64,000 bases of DNA. Source: Pacificimonas sp036351775. GTDB lineage: Bacteria; Pseudomonadota; Alphaproteobacteria; Sphingomonadales; Sphingomonadaceae. Made by a program: the position numbers and the translations under genes. The notes below the pieces were generated by a model. That model searched no databases, was not told the origin of the DNA, and was given only the letters and a program-made list of their open reading frames with translations. This document shows positions 24,352 to 33,022 of the stretch, in pieces. Each line of letters starts with the position of its first letter. Position 1 is the stretch's first letter. The stretch covers positions 267,547 to 331,546 of the forward strand of contig JAZBPX010000053.1 of NCBI GenBank assembly GCA_036351775.1, read 5' to 3'.

Positions 24352-27300
24352 CTAGACCCGCGCCTCGGCTTCGCCGGCATCGTGACCTTGCGGCTTCGAT
24401 CCGAACCAGCGCTTGATCCGCGCCGTGCCGCGCATCTGGATGACCGTCAGCGCCGGGATCATCAGGAGCAGGAGCACCGTCCCGAACAGGACGCCGAAGC
24501 CAAGGCTTGCCGACATCGGGATCAGGAACTGCGCCTGCAGGCTGGTTTCGAAGGTGATGGGCGCAACGCCGAGAAAGGTTGTCAGCGCGGTCAGCATGAT
24601 CGGACGAAAGCGCGACTTGGCCGCGGCCACGATCGCATCGCGGTCCTCCATGCCGTTGTCGAGATTCTCGTTCACGAAGTCGATCAGCACCAGCGCGCCG
24701 TTGATGATGACCCCCGACAGCGCGATAATCCCGAACATCGACAAGATCCCCAGCGGAATGCCGAGGATCAGGTGTCCGAGGAGGGCGCCGATCATGCCGA
24801 ACGGGATTGCCGACATGATGATCAGCGGCTGGATGTAGCTTTTGAACGGGATTGCCAACAGGGCGTAAATCACGACGAGTGCAAGGACGAAGGCGACGCC
24901 GAGATCGCCGAAGCTCTCCGCCTGCTGCTCCTGTGCCCCGCCAAAACCATATTGCAGCGCCGGATAGTCGGCCTGGATGGCGGGCATGATCCGCGCGGTC
25001 AGGAGATCGGCGACCTCCTGTCCCGTGATGACGTCGTCATCCACATCGGCGGTGATGGTCGTGATGCGCCGCCCTGCCTCACGCCGGATGACCGAGGGCG
25101 CTTCGGCGAACGAGATGTCGGCGAGTGCGCTGAGGGGGACCTGTCCGCCGGGAACGCGCACGCGGTAATTCTCGATATCGGCGATGGAGTTGCGCTCTTC
25201 CTCTGGCAGGCGGACGTAGACCCGCACATCCTCGCGGCCGCGCTGAACCCGCAGCGCCTCGGCCCCGAAGAAGGCTGCGCGGACCTGCGCGGCAACGTCC
25301 TGAAGCGTCACGCCAAGAGTGCGGGCCGAGGGTTTCAGGCGCAGCTCGATTTCCTGCATCCCGGCGTCCTGGTCGCTTTCGATGTCGAAGACACCGGCCA
25401 GGCGCGCGAGCTCGTCCATCAACCGTGCGCCTGCCACATCGAGAATGGCCTCGTCGGGATGGGTGAGCTGGACATTCACCGTCTCGCCGGCAGAGAGCAG
25501 CGAGGAGGAAATGCTCAGGGACTGCGCCTCTGGAACCGCGCCGAGCTCGTCGCGCCAGGCCTCTTCGATCTGAACGGCTGAAATGTCACGTCCCGCAGAG
25601 GGGATCAGGCTAAGCTGGATGCTCGCCACGCTCGGCCGCAGGGTAGAGCTCAGCCCGTCCGGGCCGGCGTTCACCTGCACCAGGCCGACGCTGGTATAGG
25701 CGCCCTCCATGATCGGATTGTCAGCAAGGTCGGCGTCGAGGTCGTCCCCGGTCAGGCCGTTGACGGCGCGCCGGCCCGCCGCCTCGATCCGGGCCGTGAT
25801 CGCCTCGGTTCGGGCAATGGTTGTTCCGGACGGCATTTCCAGCGTTGCCGATACGACATCCGCCTCAATATCCGGGAAGAAGGAGAATTTGATGATCCCC
25901 GCGGGCAGCATCGCCATCATGACGACCAGCAGCGCGACCCCGCCCGCGACGACCAGGAATGGCATGTTGACGGTGAAGCGGAGCGCACGGTCGAGCGGAC
26001 CGTCGACAAACGCCTTGAACCGCTTGTCGACCGCGCGCTGAATGCGCTCGAAGAAGCGCGTGACGCGGTGCTTCCCGTCCGTGCCCGCCGCGGGCAGATG
26101 ACTGAGATGGTAAGGCAGGATGAGGAGCGCCTCGATCAGCGACAGCGACAGCACCGCAATGACGACCACAGGAACGTCGGCGAGGACCTTTCCGATCGCA
26201 CCGCCCACCGCCAGTAGCGGGGAGAAGGCGACGATTGTGGTCGCGACGGCAAAAATAACCGGCGTTCGTACGCGCTGCGCCCCGGCAATGGCGGCCCCTA
26301 GCCCGGTGCGGCCGCGCTCACGCTCGGCATAGATATTCTCCCCGACCACCACGGCATCATCGACAACAAGGCCGATGGCGAGGATGAAGCCGAACAGGGA
26401 GAACATGTTGATGCTCGATCCGGCCCAGTCGAGCAGGAAAATCGCGCCGACGAACACTGCGCCGATGCCGACCGCCGTCCAAGCGGCGAGGCGAATGTCG
26501 AGAAACAGGGTGAGCGTGACGAGAACGAGGATCAGACCGAGGACGGCGTTCCGGATCAGGAGGCTCAGGCGATCCTCCAGCAGCACGGAATTGTCCGCCC
26601 AGATCGCATAGCTGATCGCGTCTGGCTTCTGCTGTTCAAAGGTTTCGGCGAGGTAGGTTTTGGCTGCGTCCGCGACATCGAGCACGCGTTCGTCGCTGGT
26701 GCGGTAGACGTCGACAAAGGCTACCGGCTGTCCATTGAAGCGCGTGATGAGATCGGAATCCTCGAAACTGTCGCTTACCTCCGCAACGTCGCCGACGCGC
26801 AGCAGGTCGCCGTCGCGGCCTGAGATCAGAATGATGTCCTCGAACTGCTGCTGGCCGTAATTCTGGCCGACCGTGCGGACGCGCACTTCCTCGCTGTTCG
26901 TCTCGATGGCGCCAGCAGGACTGTCGAGGCTGCTCTGCGCGACCGTGCGCGACACATCCGTCAGCGACAGGCCGAGGGCTTCCAGCCGGTCCTGCGGCAC
27001 GTCGATGAAAATCTGGTAGTCGCGAACGGCGCTCGTTTCGACATAGCTTACCTCGGGCAGGGCAGCGATGGCGTCTTCGACCTGGTAAGCGGTTTCCTTC
27101 AAGGTACGTTCGGGCACGTCGCCGAACAGGGCGATCCGCATGACGCTCTGCCGCGTGGTCAGTTCGCGGACGTCGGGCTCCTCAGCCTCGCCGGGGAAGG
27201 TCTGGATCTGGTCGACTTCGCTCTTCACATCGTCGAGCGCGCGGGCGATGTCGGTGCCGAGTTCAAGCTCGACATTGACCGTGCCGACGCCCTCCGACGC

Positions 27301-27612
27301 GGTTGCGGTAATCTCCTTGACCCCGTCGATGGCCTGGACGGCCTCCTCGACGCGCTGCACGATCGACTCCTCGACCTCCTCCGGCGTGGCGCCCGGATAA
27401 ACGACCGAAACCGCGATGGCATCGAGACTGCTTTCCGGAAACACCTCCTGCACGATCTGCCCGTAGGAAACGAAGCCCGCGACCAGCATGAAGATCATCA
27501 GGATGTTCGCCGCCACCCCGTTCCGGGCCATGAAGGCGATGGCCCCGCGCCGGTCGCGGGCGCGGTCGGCAGTGTTGCCGTGACGGTCGAGGGGGGCGGT
27601 TTCCTCGCTCAT
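24352..27612 (-). CDS. RND efflux transporter permease (AcrB/MdtB-like)
   Basis: A 1086-residue inner-membrane proton/drug antiporter. Twelve membrane segments are recognisable, the first being GVAANILMIFMLVAGFVSY. The TM4 proton-relay pair is present in AIGLVVDDAVVVGENIYAE, and TM10-12 end in FGVLFGTVLLLLMIPALTV. Large periplasmic loops (porter domains) lie in residues ~50-350 and ~580-890. It is last in the tetR-nodT-hlyD-RND operon and overlaps the adaptor gene by 4 nt (ATGA). Substrates are unknown. Confidence 0.94.
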   Translation of the reverse strand: MSEETAPLDRHGNTADRARDRRGAIAFMARNGVAANILMIFMLVAGFVSYGQIVQEVFPESSLDAIAVSVVYPGATPEEVEESIVQRVEEAVQAIDGVKEITATASEGVGTVNVELELGTDIARALDDVKSEVDQIQTFPGEAEEPDVRELTTRQSVMRIALFGDVPERTLKETAYQVEDAIAALPEVSYVETSAVRDYQIFIDVPQDRLEALGLSLTDVSRTVAQSSLDSPAGAIETNSEEVRVRTVGQNYGQQQFEDIILISGRDGDLLRVGDVAEVSDSFEDSDLITRFNGQPVAFVDVYRTSDERVLDVADAAKTYLAETFEQQKPDAISYAIWADNSVLLEDRLSLLIRNAVLGLILVLVTLTLFLDIRLAAWTAVGIGAVFVGAIFLLDWAGSSINMFSLFGFILAIGLVVDDAVVVGENIYAERERGRTGLGAAIAGAQRVRTPVIFAVATTIVAFSPLLAVGGAIGKVLADVPVVVIAVLSLSLIEALLILPYHLSHLPAAGTDGKHRVTRFFERIQRAVDKRFKAFVDGPLDRALRFTVNMPFLVVAGGVALLVVMMAMLPAGIIKFSFFPDIEADVVSATLEMPSGTTIARTEAITARIEAAGRRAVNGLTGDDLDADLADNPIMEGAYTSVGLVQVNAGPDGLSSTLRPSVASIQLSLIPSAGRDISAVQIEEAWRDELGAVPEAQSLSISSSLLSAGETVNVQLTHPDEAILDVAGARLMDELARLAGVFDIESDQDAGMQEIELRLKPSARTLGVTLQDVAAQVRAAFFGAEALRVQRGREDVRVYVRLPEEERNSIADIENYRVRVPGGQVPLSALADISFAEAPSVIRREAGRRITTITADVDDDVITGQEVADLLTARIMPAIQADYPALQYGFGGAQEQQAESFGDLGVAFVLALVVIYALLAIPFKSYIQPLIIMSAIPFGMIGALLGHLILGIPLGILSMFGIIALSGVIINGALVLIDFVNENLDNGMEDRDAIVAAAKSRFRPIMLTALTTFLGVAPITFETSLQAQFLIPMSASLGFGVLFGTVLLLLMIPALTVIQMRGTARIKRWFGSKPQGHDAGEAEARV

Positions 27613-28934
27613 TCGTCCGCGCTTTCGGGGTCGGCTTGCGAGGCGGGCGGGGTATCCGAGGCCAGCCGCACGGCCATGCCGTCCACCGGTGCGCGGAGGG
27701 CGCTGGTGATCAGGCGCGCGCCGTCCGCGTCGGCGGGCAAGGCAAGCCTGGCGACCCGGTCGGTACGCTGGATTACCCGCGCCTCGATGATCCGCAGCTG
27801 CCCGTCCTGCGCCAGCCAGATCTCGTTGCCGGGTCGAAGCGCAGCCACGGGAACGGAAATATAAGGCTCGGGACTCTGGCCGTTCATGGTGACATTGACG
27901 AAGCTGCCCACGAGCAGCGGCGGTGCGCTGGCGTCCCCGGCGCTGCCGGATGCCGGCCTTGCGCTGGTGAGGGGATCGGGAACGCGGATGAAGACGTCGA
28001 TTGTCCGCGTTTCGGCGTCAAGAACGCTGTCGGCGCGGTCCACATAGGCGTCCCATTCCCACGTACGGCCGCCGAAATCGAAGCTGACCGTAGCGGGCGG
28101 CCGGGCGCCGCGACTGCCAAGCAGGCCGGGAATCAGCGCCGCCTCCCTCTCCGTCAGCGACACCCGCACTTCGTAGGCATCGGTTGCCAGGATCGTCCCG
28201 AGCGTCTGTCCGGGCTGGACCAGCGTGCCGAGCGCCGCCGTTTCGCTGCGAACAAGACCGCGGAACGGGCTGCGAACCGTCGTACGGCTGAGGGCGAGTT
28301 GGGCATCAGCAAGGTTTGCGGCGGCGCGGTCGAGCGCGGCGCGCGCCGACTGTAGCTGCGGCTCTCGTGTCGCGAGGCGGTTCGGGGCGGTGTCCGCCAG
28401 GCGCGCGAGCGCCGGGGAGGCACCGTTCGCCAGCGATTCCGGCGGGCGGATGCGCGCGGCATAGTCGTTCCCGTCGATCATGGCTTCGCTGGCCGACCCG
28501 GTGCCTGCAAAGGCTTCGAACTGGCGCAGCTCGTCCTCGGCGATGGCGACTTCTTCCTCTGCCTGAAGCACGCCGACATTCTGCGCGGCGACATCGGCCT
28601 CTGCACTGCGCACCCGGTTGCGGAAGTCGGCGGGATCGATGCGGAACAGCGGCGCGCCGTCCGCGACCACGGCGCCTTCCTGAAAGGATGGGTTCACGTA
28701 GATGATCCGGCCGGAGACCTGCGCGCCGACAGAGACTTCCTCCCGCGGCTGGACCGTGCCGGAGGCGAGGATGCCGAGCGCGCCGGACTGAACCGTCAGC
28801 GGCAGCGTTTCGACGAGCGGCGCAAGGGCGAGGCGTTCTTCCTCCTCCGGTTCAGGGCGCAGCGAAACCATCAGGAACGCGATCAGGACCGCGCCGCCAA
28901 GGATGAGGAACGCCAACAGGGCCTGGCGGCTCAT
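27609..28934 (-). CDS. RND efflux periplasmic adaptor subunit (HlyD family)
   Basis: A 441-residue membrane fusion protein anchored by an N-terminal segment (ALLAFLILGGAVLIAFLMV). The barrel-sandwich hybrid begins at EEVSVGAQVSGRIIYVNPSF, the coiled hairpin covers ~90-210 and the second lipoyl half is TTVRSPFRGLVRSE. It links the RND pump to the outer-membrane channel. It overlaps both neighbours by 4 nt, indicating coupled translation. Confidence 0.92.
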   Translation of the reverse strand: MSRQALLAFLILGGAVLIAFLMVSLRPEPEEEERLALAPLVETLPLTVQSGALGILASGTVQPREEVSVGAQVSGRIIYVNPSFQEGAVVADGAPLFRIDPADFRNRVRSAEADVAAQNVGVLQAEEEVAIAEDELRQFEAFAGTGSASEAMIDGNDYAARIRPPESLANGASPALARLADTAPNRLATREPQLQSARAALDRAAANLADAQLALSRTTVRSPFRGLVRSETAALGTLVQPGQTLGTILATDAYEVRVSLTEREAALIPGLLGSRGARPPATVSFDFGGRTWEWDAYVDRADSVLDAETRTIDVFIRVPDPLTSARPASGSAGDASAPPLLVGSFVNVTMNGQSPEPYISVPVAALRPGNEIWLAQDGQLRIIEARVIQRTDRVARLALPADADGARLITSALRAPVDGMAVRLASDTPPASQADPESADE

Positions 28935-30427
28935 GCGCCGTCTCCTTCGTCAGTCGGGATTTCGGGTATGTCAGTCATATCGAGCGGTGCGGGCGCAAGC
29001 TGGTCCGCTGCCGTCCAGTCGCCGCCGAGCGCGCGGTGCACGCCAAGACGCGCAACCGCGACATCGCGCGCGGCGGTCGACAGGCTGGCCTCAACCTGCA
29101 GCCGGGCGCGGCGGGCGTCCAGGAAGCCGACATAATTGCCGACCCCGGCCTGAAAGCGGCGGCCCTGCAAAGTCTCGGTCGATTCCGCTTCACGAAGCTG
29201 CGACAGGATCAAGCGGTAGCGCTGGCGGCGCTCCTCATAATCCTCGATGGCGGCATCGACCTCCCGAAAGGCACCGAGAACGGCCGCCGCGTAGGTCGCC
29301 GCCTGCTCGTCATAGGCGGCGCGCGCGGCTGCGATGTTCGCGGAGATGCGGCCGGCGTCGAAAATTGGCGCGGTCAGGTTGGCGGCGAGGCTGAGCGACC
29401 AGTTGTCGTCGAAGTTCAGCGCGCCGTTGATATCCCCGCCCTGCGTACCCGGATTGGCGGTGAGGGCGAGGCGCGGGAACCGTTCCGCGCGCCGCGCCCC
29501 GATCCGCTCGCGCGCCGCCTGCAGCCGGATCCAGCCCGCTGCCACGTCCGGGCGCTGGGACAGCAGTTCGGCGGGAAGGCCGGCCGGAACCGGTTCGAAA
29601 ACGAGCTGCGGTTGCAGAGGCGCCGCGAGGACAGCGTCAAGCTGGCCGGGATAGCGGCGCGTGAGGAGCGCGAGACGCCCCTCGGCATTCGCAAGCGCAC
29701 TTTCCCGCTGGGGCAGGGCGGCCTCTGCTGCGCGTAGGTCCTGGCGCACCTGATAGAGTTCAAAGCTTTCCGAAAGGCCGCGCTGGTAGCGCTCCTCGGT
29801 TCGCCGCACGCGGTCGCGCAGCGTCTCGACCGTGGCGAGGTTCAGGTCGATCTGCCGCCGAAGGTCGACGACATCGAAATAGGTCTGGATCGTCTCGGCT
29901 GCGGCGGCGAGCTGAACGGCGCGAAAGTCGGCGGCCGCGGCGAGAGCATCGGCCCGCGCGGCCCTGAGGTCGCTGCTGGCACGTCCGAAGATGTCGAGCT
30001 CGTAGGAGGCGGTAAGGCCGAGCGTGTAGGCCTCGTTCGTAAGCCGGGTCAGGGTGCCGCCGCCAAAGTCGCCGAAGGCGGTGCCTGCAAGGGGTGTATC
30101 CGAATAGCTCGCCCCGGCCGATGCGCTTAACGTGGGCAGCAGGGCGGCGCGCGACAGCCGGGCCTGCGCCCGCGCCCGCTCGATCCGCGCGGCGGCGGCG
30201 GCGATGTCGAGATTGTCCGAGAGCGCGTCGGCCACAAGGCTGTTCAAGACCGGATCGTCAAACCCCTGCCACCAGGCTGCCGGTCGGTACGCGCCGACTT
30301 CGGCCCCTTCAAATGCTGTCGGCAGCTCGGCGACCAGGGCGGGGACCTCCGCGTCCGGGGCCATGTTGATACACGCACCGAGGAGCAGCGCGGGCAGGGC
30401 CGTAGCCAGGCGAAGAGTACGGTTCAC
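28931..30427 (-). CDS. Efflux outer membrane lipoprotein, NodT family
   Basis: A 498-residue outer-membrane factor with a lipoprotein signal (lipobox LLLGAC, about residue 18). Two OEP domains show the usual features: WWQGFDDPVLNSLVADAL, GLTASYELDIFGR, then SQRPDVAAGWIRLQAA. It forms the exit duct for the adaptor and RND pump encoded next to it. It overlaps the tetR and adaptor genes by 4 nt. Confidence 0.92.
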   Translation of the reverse strand: MNRTLRLATALPALLLGACINMAPDAEVPALVAELPTAFEGAEVGAYRPAAWWQGFDDPVLNSLVADALSDNLDIAAAAARIERARAQARLSRAALLPTLSASAGASYSDTPLAGTAFGDFGGGTLTRLTNEAYTLGLTASYELDIFGRASSDLRAARADALAAAADFRAVQLAAAAETIQTYFDVVDLRRQIDLNLATVETLRDRVRRTEERYQRGLSESFELYQVRQDLRAAEAALPQRESALANAEGRLALLTRRYPGQLDAVLAAPLQPQLVFEPVPAGLPAELLSQRPDVAAGWIRLQAARERIGARRAERFPRLALTANPGTQGGDINGALNFDDNWSLSLAANLTAPIFDAGRISANIAAARAAYDEQAATYAAAVLGAFREVDAAIEDYEERRQRYRLILSQLREAESTETLQGRRFQAGVGNYVGFLDARRARLQVEASLSTAARDVAVARLGVHRALGGDWTAADQLAPAPLDMTDIPEIPTDEGDGA

Positions 30428-31038
30428 GATTCGGGCTCCCGCAAGGCCGCGCGGGCGATGTCTTCGATCCGGTCGAGAAGCAGCGTCTCCAACTCGGGCG
30501 TAATCGCGTCGGTCTCCATCACGGCAAGCAGTGTCGCGCGCGAATGGCGGAGCGTGACGGCCATGCCGAACAGGTACAGGCCCGTGGCGCGCATATCCTG
30601 CGGTGACAGGCCCGTACGCAAGTGGGCGATCTGTCCGACGAGGCCTGAAATAATGGGATGGATCGACTTGGCCATCCGCTTTCGAAAGCTGCTGCTGGGC
30701 GATTGCTGTTCGCGGGAGATGAAGAGGGCGAACCGCCCGGTTTCCTCGCGTAGCATCATCTGGCCGGCCGCGCGCAGGATTCGAACGACGAACATCAGCC
30801 GCACCTCACGGTCGGCACCCTCTCCGGGCGGGTTCTGGAGGTTCGCCTGCAGCGAGGACTGAAGCACCGAAAGGATGTGGTCCGCGGCCGCTTCGTAAAG
30901 GCCGTCCTTGCCGCCGAAATGATAGGTGATCGAGCTCATGGCGGTACCGGCCTCGGCGGCGATTTCGCGCGTTCCGACGCCCTCGAACCCGCGCTGGCCG
31001 AACTTCTCGATTGCAATCTGGATTAGACGATCACGCAT
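30424..31038 (-). CDS. TetR/AcrR family regulator of the RND operon
   Basis: A 204-residue TetR protein with HTH ...IAIEKFGQRGFEGVGTREIA then AMSSITYHFGGKDGLYEA. The C-terminal part resembles the CecR/DUF1956 type. It is the first gene of the efflux operon and so probably an autorepressor relieved by a pump substrate. I chose ATG 31038: a longer reading reaches 31230, but it would run through the inverted repeat at 31052-31067 and a probable terminator. Confidence 0.87.
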   Translation of the reverse strand: MRDRLIQIAIEKFGQRGFEGVGTREIAAEAGTAMSSITYHFGGKDGLYEAAADHILSVLQSSLQANLQNPPGEGADREVRLMFVVRILRAAGQMMLREETGRFALFISREQQSPSSSFRKRMAKSIHPIISGLVGQIAHLRTGLSPQDMRATGLYLFGMAVTLRHSRATLLAVMETDAITPELETLLLDRIEDIARAALREPES

Positions 31039-31051
31039 GGCGGCGGTCTTA

Positions 31052-31067
31052 GTTCGTTCGACCGAAC
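31052..31067. promoter_or_regulatory. Candidate TetR operator upstream of the efflux operon
   Basis: GTTCG-N6-CGAAC is an inverted repeat ending 14 bp before the tetR start codon. It sits in GTTTGTTCGGTCGAACGAAC on the coding strand, a layout typical of autoregulated TetR-RND operons. Confidence 0.5.
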
Positions 31068-31132
31068 AAACAAGCGGCAGTTTCATGACATCCGTGCGGC
31101 AGGGTGCCGCGCGGTCCGCCGCAAACTGCGCT

Positions 31133-31235
31133 TGAAGAAAAAGGGGCCCTTCCGAAGAAGAGCCCCAGAGTAAGGAGGGTATCGATGCCGCCGGGAGCGA
31201 TGGGGGGAAGAGGTCTCCCGGCGGCATCAATCCTT
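31133..31235 (-). ncRNA. Candidate small RNA or 3'-UTR-derived RNA
   Basis: On the minus strand a 14-bp perfect hairpin (arms 31215-31228 and 31184-31197) is followed by an unpaired linker containing ACCCTCCTTACTC, then the UUCG terminator at 31135-31166. A CCTCC anti-Shine-Dalgarno motif just before a strong terminator is the layout of several alphaproteobacterial trans-acting sRNAs. I found no clear promoter, so it may be processed from the mRNA of the gene at 31269-31631. Confidence 0.35.
31135..31166 (-). terminator. Rho-independent terminator with UUCG tetraloop
   Basis: Minus strand: stem GGGGCTCTTC / GAAGGGCCCC (10 bp, one G-U) capped by TTCG, then TTTTTCTTC. It is a textbook terminator. 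It stands just upstream of the tetR promoter and ends whatever transcript comes from 31166 and above. Confidence 0.88.
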
Positions 31236-31268
31236 AATGCTGTTCTTTTTTTCCGGTGGGCCGTCCGA

Positions 31269-31631
31269 TCAGGCCGCCGTCGCCAGGGCGAGGAAGAGCT
31301 TGCCAAAGGCGAAACCCTTCACCGCAAAGGCGGCCAGCAGGATGGACGGACCCTTTGCCAGCGCCAATATGCGCGGATCGCGAAGTGCGAACCACAGGGG
31401 AACAGCGATCATCACGGCGAGGACCGGCCAGCCGACGATCGAAGCGAAGAAGGCAAAGGGCTGGACGACAACAGCGAGGATTCCGCCTACGGACGCCGCG
31501 CCAAGACAGGCGAAGACAAAGAGGATCTCTTCACCCCAGCGGAACTCGTGAGACGGACGTGGACCCTGGTCGACGCTGGCGAACGACCTGTTCGGCACCA
31601 AGCGAGGGGAGGGGGTACGGCTCGTGTCCAT
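31269..31631 (-). CDS. Small integral membrane protein, unknown function
   Basis: A 120-residue protein. After a polar, proline-containing N terminus of ~35 residues come three hydrophobic segments: ILFVFACLGAASVGGILAVV, FFASIVGWPVLAVMIAVPLW and a weaker one near LLAAFAVKGFAFGKLFLAL. I recognise no family. The start has GGAGG 3 nt upstream. It is transcribed toward tetR but separated from it by hairpins and a terminator, and is probably its own unit. Confidence 0.55.
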   Translation of the reverse strand: MDTSRTPSPRLVPNRSFASVDQGPRPSHEFRWGEEILFVFACLGAASVGGILAVVVQPFAFFASIVGWPVLAVMIAVPLWFALRDPRILALAKGPSILLAAFAVKGFAFGKLFLALATAA

Positions 31632-31693
31632 AAGCCTCCATTAGGCGATTGAACGGATAGCCTTCAATTCGCCTGTTTCATAGCCAAGAGCTA

Positions 31694-32599
31694 TCAGGCC
31701 AGGGTTTCGCGCGCGACCTCTCCGATGGTCTTCGCCAGCCTGTGGTAGCCGTCCTCAAAGGCCGAGCCCTCCCGCCACGCCGCGGCGATACTGCGATAGG
31801 GCGGCGCGTCGGCCAATTTCAGCCGAACGAGCCCTGCCATCCCGCCGGCATCGGAGCGCAGGTAGATTTCCGGCAGCATCGCCAGTCCAAGACCCGACGC
31901 GGCCATCTGCTGCAAACTGTCGAGACTGGTACCCTCATAGTCCGGGAGGATCTCAAGCCCCGTTCGCTTGGCGAATTCGGCAGTCTGCCGGGCATGGTGA
32001 TGGCGGTTGTCGATGTTCAGCAGCTGGTGCCCGTCCAGTTCGTCCGGCCCCAGCGCCTTGTTCAGAGCCGCGAGCGGATGGTCGGTCGCGGCAACCAGGA
32101 TCAGCGGTTCCCGAAAGATCGGTTCGATCATGAGCGCATGGCCATCGGCGGGCAGGGGCGTGATGACCACGTCGAGCCGTCCGCGCGCCAAATCGAGCTG
32201 CTGCTCGTTGGGGATGCCCTCGCGAACGTGAAAGCGCAGGCTCGGCTCCTTTTCGTGCAGGCGCGAGATAACGCGGGGAAGGAGGTACGGCCCGAGCGTC
32301 GGGGTAATGCCCAGCCGCACCGTCCCGGCGAGGCGGCCGGCGGACAGCTTGGCAAACCGTTCGAATTCCTCTGCCGCGCCGACGATGCGCCGCGCGCGGG
32401 CCGTCAGGTCACGGCCAACCGGCGTTAGTTCCGCGCCGCCCGGCCCGCGCTCGACAAGCGCAACGCCGAGCCGCTCTTCGAGAGCCCGAAGCTGCTGGCT
32501 GAGCGTCGGCTGCGAAACACCGGACGCCTGCGCCGCCCGGCCGAAGTGATGGTAATCGGCAATGGCGATCAGATATTCCAGCTGTCGTAACTTCGGCAT
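31694..32599 (-). CDS. OxyR-like LysR family regulator without cysteines
   Basis: A 301-residue LysR regulator. The HTH (LRQLEYLIAIADYHHFGRAA, then VSQPTLSQQLRALEERLG) and the effector domain are closest to OxyR: the segment from about residue 186 to 245 lines up with E. coli OxyR 190-236 without gaps. OxyR Cys199 aligns with His201 and Cys208 with Ala210; the protein contains no cysteine. It therefore cannot use the OxyR disulfide switch. A catalase or peroxiredoxin gene is not adjacent. It is divergent from the DUF465 gene. Confidence 0.85.
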   Translation of the reverse strand: MPKLRQLEYLIAIADYHHFGRAAQASGVSQPTLSQQLRALEERLGVALVERGPGGAELTPVGRDLTARARRIVGAAEEFERFAKLSAGRLAGTVRLGITPTLGPYLLPRVISRLHEKEPSLRFHVREGIPNEQQLDLARGRLDVVITPLPADGHALMIEPIFREPLILVAATDHPLAALNKALGPDELDGHQLLNIDNRHHHARQTAEFAKRTGLEILPDYEGTSLDSLQQMAASGLGLAMLPEIYLRSDAGGMAGLVRLKLADAPPYRSIAAAWREGSAFEDGYHRLAKTIGEVARETLA

Positions 32600-32614
32600 C
32601 GACTCTTCCCTTCG

Positions 32615-32629
32615 ATAGACGCCCTCTAT
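32615..32629. promoter_or_regulatory. LysR/OxyR-type box ATAG-N7-CTAT
   Basis: ATAG and CTAT are separated by 7 bases, with ATAGA/TCTAT as the longer inverted pair. It lies 16 bp upstream of the LysR start, where autoregulation is normal. OxyR half-sites have this spacing, although the inner bases differ from the consensus and no clear second half-site follows. Confidence 0.5.
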
Positions 32630-32704
32630 GAAAACGACAGGGAAAGCTCAATTGGTATTATCGACTCTCCGCTCCAACATCGTACTCGCAGAAGGAGATC
32701 GACC

Positions 32705-32884
32705 ATGCAGACTCGTCTGGACGCACTCTTGGCCAGGCATCGCCAGCTTGACGAGGAAATCGACCGAAAGGTCAACAGGCCCTCAGCTGCTGGGGCAACG
32801 CTGTCCGGCCTGAAACGCGCCCGGCTTCATCTGAAGGACGAAATTCATCGCATGCGCCGGCAACTGACGAGCGCGGAGGCCTGA
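32705..32884 (+). CDS. DUF465 (YdcH-like) small protein
   Basis: A 59-residue charged helical protein: LDALLARHRQLDEEI, then a short break, then LKRARLHLKDEIHRM. These are the two helices of the DUF465 family, small cytosolic proteins of unknown role. AAGGAG is 7 nt before the ATG, and a TATTAT hexamer lies at 32656. A strong terminator follows at 32955, so it is a monocistronic gene. It is divergent from the LysR gene and might be its target. Confidence 0.8.
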   Translation: MQTRLDALLARHRQLDEEIDRKVNRPSAAGATLSGLKRARLHLKDEIHRMRRQLTSAEA

Positions 32885-32954
32885 ACGCCGCCGTCCACAA
32901 GCGGAACGAATCGCTCCGAACCAGCGGGCGCAACCCCATCCCCCCAACTGCCTT

Positions 32955-32993
32955 GCCGGTGCCGCGCCCTTCGCGCCGCACCGGCACTTTTTT
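32955..32993 (+). terminator. Rho-independent terminator after the DUF465 gene
   Basis: GCCGGTGC and GCACCGGC form the outer 8 bp, a C-C mismatch and 4 more bp follow, with a CCTTC loop and then ACTTTTTTAT. It is placed just upstream of nhaA. Confidence 0.85.
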
Positions 32994-33022
32994 ATCTCGC
33001 GCAAGGATATAAAAGGCCTGAT

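Noticed and set aside
31185..31652. Plus-strand ORF preceded by a perfect AAGGAGGG
   Set aside because: The frame runs through the hairpin and then antisense to the membrane-protein gene with an arginine-rich, motif-free translation. The SD-like bases are the complement of the CCTCC linker of the candidate RNA.
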